Below, piece by piece: positions 32,886 through 34,408 of a stretch of 34,408 bases of DNA; position 1 is the stretch's first letter; each line of letters opens with the position of its first letter. The position numbers and the translations under genes were made by a program. The notes beneath the pieces are model-generated. The model had not been told where the DNA came from. It made no database searches and worked only from the letters and a program-made list of their open reading frames with translations. This DNA is from Oscillospiraceae bacterium (lineage in GTDB: Bacteria; Bacillota; Clostridia; Oscillospirales; Ruminococcaceae). The stretch covers positions 1 through 34,408 of the forward strand of contig JAUNJC010000009.1 of the NCBI GenBank assembly GCA_030523195.1. The letters run 5' to 3'.

Positions 32886-33424
32886 TATATGTGTTTTTAG
32901 CAGATGGATTTGAAGAAACCGAAGCGATTGCTCCGATTGATATGCTGCGGCGTGCCAAGAAAACGGTTGTTACAGTTGGTGTGACGGGAAAAATCGTGAC
33001 TGGTTCTCACGGGATTTCCGTGACAGCGGACATCACACAAGACGAAATGCAGTTCAATGAGGAATTGGAAATGATTGTTCTGCCGGGCGGTATGCCGGGG
33101 ACTTTGAACGAGGAGGCATCGGAACAGGTACAAGCTGCCATCACATATTGTGCAGAACAGGGACGCTACCTGACAGCAATCTGTGCAGCCCCTTCTATTT
33201 TAGGGCATAGAGGTTTGCTGCAAGGCAAACATGCTGTTTGTTATCCGGGCTTTGAATCTGATTTAACAGGTGCAATTGTCGGCACAGATGGTGTTGTACA
33301 GGATGGAAATTATATTACGGCAAGAGGGGCAGGTGTTGCAGTGGAATTTGGTCTGGCACTGGTGGCAGCACTCTGCGGCACGGAGAAAAGCGAAGCGATT
33401 CGGCAGGCGATCATTGATGTCTGA
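32882..33424 (+). CDS. DJ-1/PfpI family protein
   Basis: The 180-residue product shows the DJ-1 pattern: ADGFEETEAI with the conserved Glu14, LPGGMPG (about 68), the nucleophile elbow AICAAPSILG with Cys101, and GRYLTA. Family members include glyoxalase-like and stress-related enzymes; the activity cannot be set by eye. AAAGGAA precedes the ATG. It overlaps the next gene by 8 bases. Confidence 0.88.
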   Translation: MIYVFLADGFEETEAIAPIDMLRRAKKTVVTVGVTGKIVTGSHGISVTADITQDEMQFNEELEMIVLPGGMPGTLNEEASEQVQAAITYCAEQGRYLTAICAAPSILGHRGLLQGKHAVCYPGFESDLTGAIVGTDGVVQDGNYITARGAGVAVEFGLALVAALCGTEKSEAIRQAIIDV

Positions 33425-34007
33425 TTTGCAAACAGAAAAGCAGACGCTCCGCCAGTACTACCGTACCATTCGCCGACAGCGTACCAGCAGTGCAAAAACT
33501 GCCTGTGATCTTGCGATGCAGGAGCGGTTCTGTCAGTCGACAATCTATCGGCAGTGTGATTTGCTGCTTGCCTATGCGGCAACGGTTGCAGAGCCGGAAA
33601 CCGAATGGATTTTGTCACAGGCATGGCAGGATGGAAAAATAGTTGGGCTGCCCAAATGTCTGCCCGACCGACAGATGGTTTTCTGTCAGGTGACCAGTTC
33701 GCAGCAGCTGCAAAAAGGAGCCTATGGGATTTTAGAGCCAGATGCTGCCTGTCCAGTCTTGGAATTGCCAGAGAGCGGCGGCGTTTGTCTGGTACCCGGT
33801 CTGGCGTTTGATCATGATGGTTATCGGCTTGGCTATGGCGGCGGCTATTATGACCGCTTTTTACAACAGCATCCACAGTTGATACGGGTGGGGTACTGTC
33901 CGTCTGCCTGTTTTACAGACAGATTACCCAGAGAAACAACAGATCTCCCCGTACAGTATTTGATTACAGAGCAAACAGAGGAGGAATTGTATGGATCAGG
34001 AACGTAA
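33417..34007 (+). CDS. 5-formyltetrahydrofolate cyclo-ligase
   Basis: This enzyme (YgfA/5-FCL) converts 5-formyl-THF to 5,10-methenyl-THF with ATP, restoring folate for ThyX. The 196-residue product has KQTLRQYYRTIRRQR, then GLPKCLP, ILEPDAACP, the VPGLAFDHDGYRLGYGGGYYDRFL core and a short C-terminus. The start ATG at 33417 overlaps the DJ-1 gene by 8 bases. Folate link with thyX upstream is coherent. Confidence 0.93.
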   Translation: MSDLQTEKQTLRQYYRTIRRQRTSSAKTACDLAMQERFCQSTIYRQCDLLLAYAATVAEPETEWILSQAWQDGKIVGLPKCLPDRQMVFCQVTSSQQLQKGAYGILEPDAACPVLELPESGGVCLVPGLAFDHDGYRLGYGGGYYDRFLQQHPQLIRVGYCPSACFTDRLPRETTDLPVQYLITEQTEEELYGSGT

Positions 34008-34408
34008 AACAGACCCACAGGAGCGGGATGCCCTTTTGCGGGAAATTTTAGATGATACCGGACGAGCCACGGGCAAACCACCGCAGCGGTCAGTGGTTTC
34101 TCATGCTGCGGAGACATCTTCTGTTGTTTCCCACGCTGCACCGGAAAAGAAAGTGATTTCCCATGCAGTAGAAGAATCACCGCTTGCAGCATCTGCTGCA
34201 CCAGAATTGGAAGATTCTCCGTATCCGCAGGATGCCGATTTACCAGAACCAGACTGGGAAATCGGCAGTACGCAGGCATTTCAGACCAATGCAGGCGGCA
34301 AACATGCTGCACCAGTCAAGACATATTCTGCGGCAGAAACCTCGCAGTTATATGAGGATTTGGATGGAATTAGCCAGCAGGAAGGTACTGCCGCTCCGAA
34401 AAAGAAAA
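33991..34408 (+). CDS. partial low-complexity protein, cut by the window end
   Basis: From the ATG at 33991 (GAGGAGG upstream, 17 bases overlapping 5-FCL) the frame is open to the window end, 139 residues. It is rich in Ala, Glu, Pro and Ser, with three imperfect repeats VVSHAA, VVSHAA, VISHAV, and ends in a basic KKK. Such N-termini precede a membrane anchor in envelope proteins, for example LCP family members, but nothing past the cut can be seen. Function unknown. Confidence 0.7.
   Translation, partial: MDQERKTDPQERDALLREILDDTGRATGKPPQRSVVSHAAETSSVVSHAAPEKKVISHAVEESPLAASAAPELEDSPYPQDADLPEPDWEIGSTQAFQTNAGGKHAAPVKTYSAAETSQLYEDLDGISQQEGTAAPKKK

Overview
This window looks like a chromosomal segment of an endospore-forming, low-to-moderate-GC Clostridia, most like the Oscillospiraceae/Ruminococcus group. 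That is inferred from gene content and protein style, not from a search. The main evidence is a germination/DPA-channel block (spoVAD, spoVAEb, spoVAC, gpr), a Firmicutes-type rimP-nusA-ylxR-ylxQ-infB-rbfA-nrnA-truB-ribF operon, ThyX in place of ThyA, and two perfect 16-bp ParB (parS) sites. No tRNA, rRNA, CRISPR array, prophage or complete insertion sequence was seen.

Layout. 1-2640: the end of a dispersed hairpin repeat, a probable terminator, and a three-gene envelope cassette of unknown function (zinc-ribbon membrane protein, a second anchored protein of similar plan, polytopic protein with a Pro-rich tail). 2700-5770 (minus): a sporulation block with the unusual order spoVAD-spoVAEb-spoVAC, then a MITE-like insertion, then gpr; a SigG-type promoter precedes spoVAD. 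5850-6990 (minus): an ECF sigma factor and its overlapping putative anti-sigma factor. 7050-11290 (minus): cdd, a mosaic of hairpin repeats, an SDR reductase, rnr and secG. 11480-13940 (plus): aspartate kinase with a hairpin-bridged ribosome binding site, and a GNAT acetyltransferase behind a leader that resembles a translational attenuator.

13930-24013 (plus): the translation/transcription operon from rimP to ribF, then gltX. A 173-bp hairpin-rich repeat with 21-bp terminal inverted repeats sits between ylxQ and infB. One parS site lies between truB and ribF; the other is between spoVAEb and spoVAC. 24058-29545: a GldA/GldF/GldG-like ABC exporter with a DUF4340 protein and a small conserved protein. 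29550-30200: an AT-rich patch with a 3'-truncated SLOG-like gene and a ribbon-helix-helix gene. 30350-34408: a thymidylate/folate run (thyX, tmk, DUF2156, DJ-1 family, 5-formyl-THF cyclo-ligase) and the start of a low-complexity protein cut by the window edge.

Most genes are ordinary core genes. No clearly new multi-gene system was identified. The more unusual signals are in non-coding DNA: the two parS sites, the MITE with a 9-bp target duplication between spoVAC and gpr, the hairpin repeat inside the infB operon, the GNAT leader with an 18-codon upstream frame and an anti-SD, the hairpin between SD and start of aspartate kinase, and two ATGA-linked mini-frames between DUF2156 and the DJ-1 gene.
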